DNA of 64,000 nucleotides from Endozoicomonas elysicola (GTDB lineage Bacteria; Pseudomonadota; Gammaproteobacteria; Pseudomonadales; Endozoicomonadaceae): NCBI RefSeq assembly GCF_000710775.1, contig NZ_JOJP01000001.1, positions 773,400 to 837,399 of the forward strand, read 5' to 3'. Shown piece by piece: positions 62,757 to 64,000 of this stretch (position 1 is its first letter; each line of letters starts with the position of its first letter). The notes under the pieces were generated by a model. It saw only the letters and a program-made list of their open reading frames with translations, ran no database searches and was not told where the DNA came from. The position numbers and the translations under genes were made by a program.

Positions 62757-63958
62757 TGAATGAGTTTCAGCAACAGTCCCTCTTCCAATAGAGCTCTTCT
62801 CACAAGAGTAAAGCCTCCATACCAAGGACTGTCATAAAGTTTCGAATAAACGACCTTGGTTTCCAGGTTTTCATTGACTGAAACCGTCTGTGTCTTCAGA
62901 CAGTGTTTGATAACCGGATGAATTATGTTGGAAGCTTCACAAATCTCTCCAGCTAGAACAACTCGATCTGGACGGAGCAAATTAACACTCATGGCTATTG
63001 CTCTGCCCAAGTTACCTGCGGCTTCTTTCAACAGGTCGTTTGCCAGTTGGTCTCCATCGTTGGCGGCATTACAGATTGCAGTGATATCCGCCTTTTTTGT
63101 AAGCGTGCTGGGAACACCTGACTCCAGTAGCTTATGGCAGCGCTTTTCGATAGCTGGATTGCAGACCAGAGTTTCCAGGCAGCCAAAGTTACCACAGTAA
63201 CAGCGTTCCCCTAATGGGTCGATCTGGATATGTCCAATCTCTCCGACAGCCAGAGTGCTGCCTTCATAGAGCTTGCCATCCAGAATCATGCCTGCGCCTA
63301 CGCCATTATGAACACTGACAAACAGGCTGTTTTGAAATCCTCGACTGATACCAAAGTGATGCTCTGCCAGTGCCATGGAGGAAATAAAGTTGTTGATAAA
63401 GCAGGGGATTCCCAGTGCTTCAGAAACCTGCTCTGCCAGAGGGAGATTGCTGACAGAAAGGTGAGGCATGAAAGTAATAATACCTTTGGCTGAATTGACC
63501 AGACCAGGTGTTGTTATTCCTACACCGGCAAGGCAGCAAATATGCTTTTTGTGTGCTTTGAGGAATTTTCTAAGTGTTGAAATCAGCTGTTCAGTAAACT
63601 CAACCTGATTCAATGGCTGAATAGGCTCTGAGTATTTTGCCAGCAGCTTTCCTGACAAGTCACATAAGCCCAGATGGAGTTTGGTTCTACCTGCCCGTGC
63701 AGCCAGAATCTGGATCTTCCCCTGCCTTGGAGCCAGTGATGTGGCGCGACGCCCGCGTTCAGAGGTCTGCTGCTCCTGTTCAGCAATCAGTCCTGCTTCC
63801 ATGAGCTGTCGGGTGATACGAGTAACGCTACCGGCGGCCAAACGACACTGTCTGGCTATCTGGATTCTCGAGATGGAGCCATGATCAACAATCGCTTTGT
63901 AGACCGCAGAAATGTTCCGCTCTTTAACGAAGTCCAGATTAGCAATTACAGTAGTCAT
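62753..63958 (-). CDS. ROK-family transcriptional regulator, NagC/Mlc-like
   Basis: 401 residues. Winged helix-turn-helix at about 17-80 (AVYKAIVDHGSISRIQIARQCRLAAGSVTRITRQLMEAGLI), then a ROK sugar-binding domain (VGITTPGLV, NDFISS-like NNFISSMALAEHHFG, GAGMILDGKLYEGSTLAVGEIGHIQIDPLGERCYCGNFGCLETL) with the zinc motif CYCGNFGC. The N-terminus FVKERNISAVYKAI is close to NagC and Mlc, which repress amino-sugar or glucose PTS genes. No target operon is in the window, so the symbol is withheld. Confidence 0.92.
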   Translation of the reverse strand: MTTVIANLDFVKERNISAVYKAIVDHGSISRIQIARQCRLAAGSVTRITRQLMEAGLIAEQEQQTSERGRRATSLAPRQGKIQILAARAGRTKLHLGLCDLSGKLLAKYSEPIQPLNQVEFTEQLISTLRKFLKAHKKHICCLAGVGITTPGLVNSAKGIITFMPHLSVSNLPLAEQVSEALGIPCFINNFISSMALAEHHFGISRGFQNSLFVSVHNGVGAGMILDGKLYEGSTLAVGEIGHIQIDPLGERCYCGNFGCLETLVCNPAIEKRCHKLLESGVPSTLTKKADITAICNAANDGDQLANDLLKEAAGNLGRAIAMSVNLLRPDRVVLAGEICEASNIIHPVIKHCLKTQTVSVNENLETKVVYSKLYDSPWYGGFTLVRRALLEEGLLLKLIH

Positions 63959-64000
63959 TAATCCTCGTTCTCACGCTCTGGTAGGGCGCGTAAAAGATAG

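Overview
The window looks like chromosomal DNA of a host-associated marine gammaproteobacterium, most like Endozoicomonas or a close Oceanospirillales relative. Two things suggest this. Several housekeeping blocks keep the gene order known from Pseudomonas (yggT-proC-yggS-pilT-pilU; gshB-tonB-yqgE-ruvX; rsgA-orn and sulfurtransferase-psd; HAD hydrolase-rppH-ptsP; ppk-hemB). Between them sit single, AT-rich genes for eukaryote-like proteins. The genus is an inference; no rRNA or marker phylogeny was possible.

Layout. 1-3.8 kb: tail of a membrane protein, a membrane-anchored GH123-like protein and a membrane-anchored NADAR (ADP-ribose) protein. 4.1-18.7 kb: conserved core (yggT, proC, yggS, pilT, pilU, ruvX, yqgE, tonB, gshB, psd, a rhodanese-type sulfurtransferase, rsgA, orn), interrupted by a TauD-like dioxygenase and an MlrC-like M81 peptidase. 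19.6-25.8 kb: a nearly complete purine catabolism locus running from guanine deamination and urate to glyoxylate and urea (guaD, puuD, uraH, uraD, puuE, alc, allA); only xanthine dehydrogenase is missing. 25.8-33.3 kb: methyltransferase, patatin, tesA, a YbbA/YbbP-type exporter, an unknown small protein and an orphan fliO, with a cluster of DnaA boxes. 33.8-38.8 kb: a 1661-residue protein with a C-terminal domain that looks like a eukaryotic ubiquitin-specific protease. 39-48.8 kb: phnA-like, amidase, PhyH dioxygenase, ABM, MFS, rlmI, HAD, rppH, ptsP. 49-50.8 kb: a frame-broken gene whose 3' part is a clear Deltex C-terminal (DTC) domain. 51-61 kb: NRDE, nitrilase, ppk1, hemB, a VTT-flavoprotein fusion and an AGMO-like hydroxylase. 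61-64 kb: a CX5R tyrosine-phosphatase effector candidate and a NagC/Mlc-like ROK regulator.

Three families of short palindromic, MITE-like intergenic repeats are present: a 144 bp family (2 copies), a family with ends GGGCCTGTTGA (2 copies), and a TA-flanked family with ends GGYTCTGTTGACATAAG (2 full copies and 2 solo ends). No transposase, tRNA, rRNA, CRISPR array or secretion system was seen.

The most exciting content is the set of separate eukaryotic-signalling genes: a USP-like deubiquitinase candidate, a Deltex-type ubiquitin ligase remnant, a NADAR protein and a tyrosine phosphatase. All concern ubiquitin, ADP-ribose or phosphotyrosine, which suggests manipulation of an animal host cell. 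Secretion and activity are inference.
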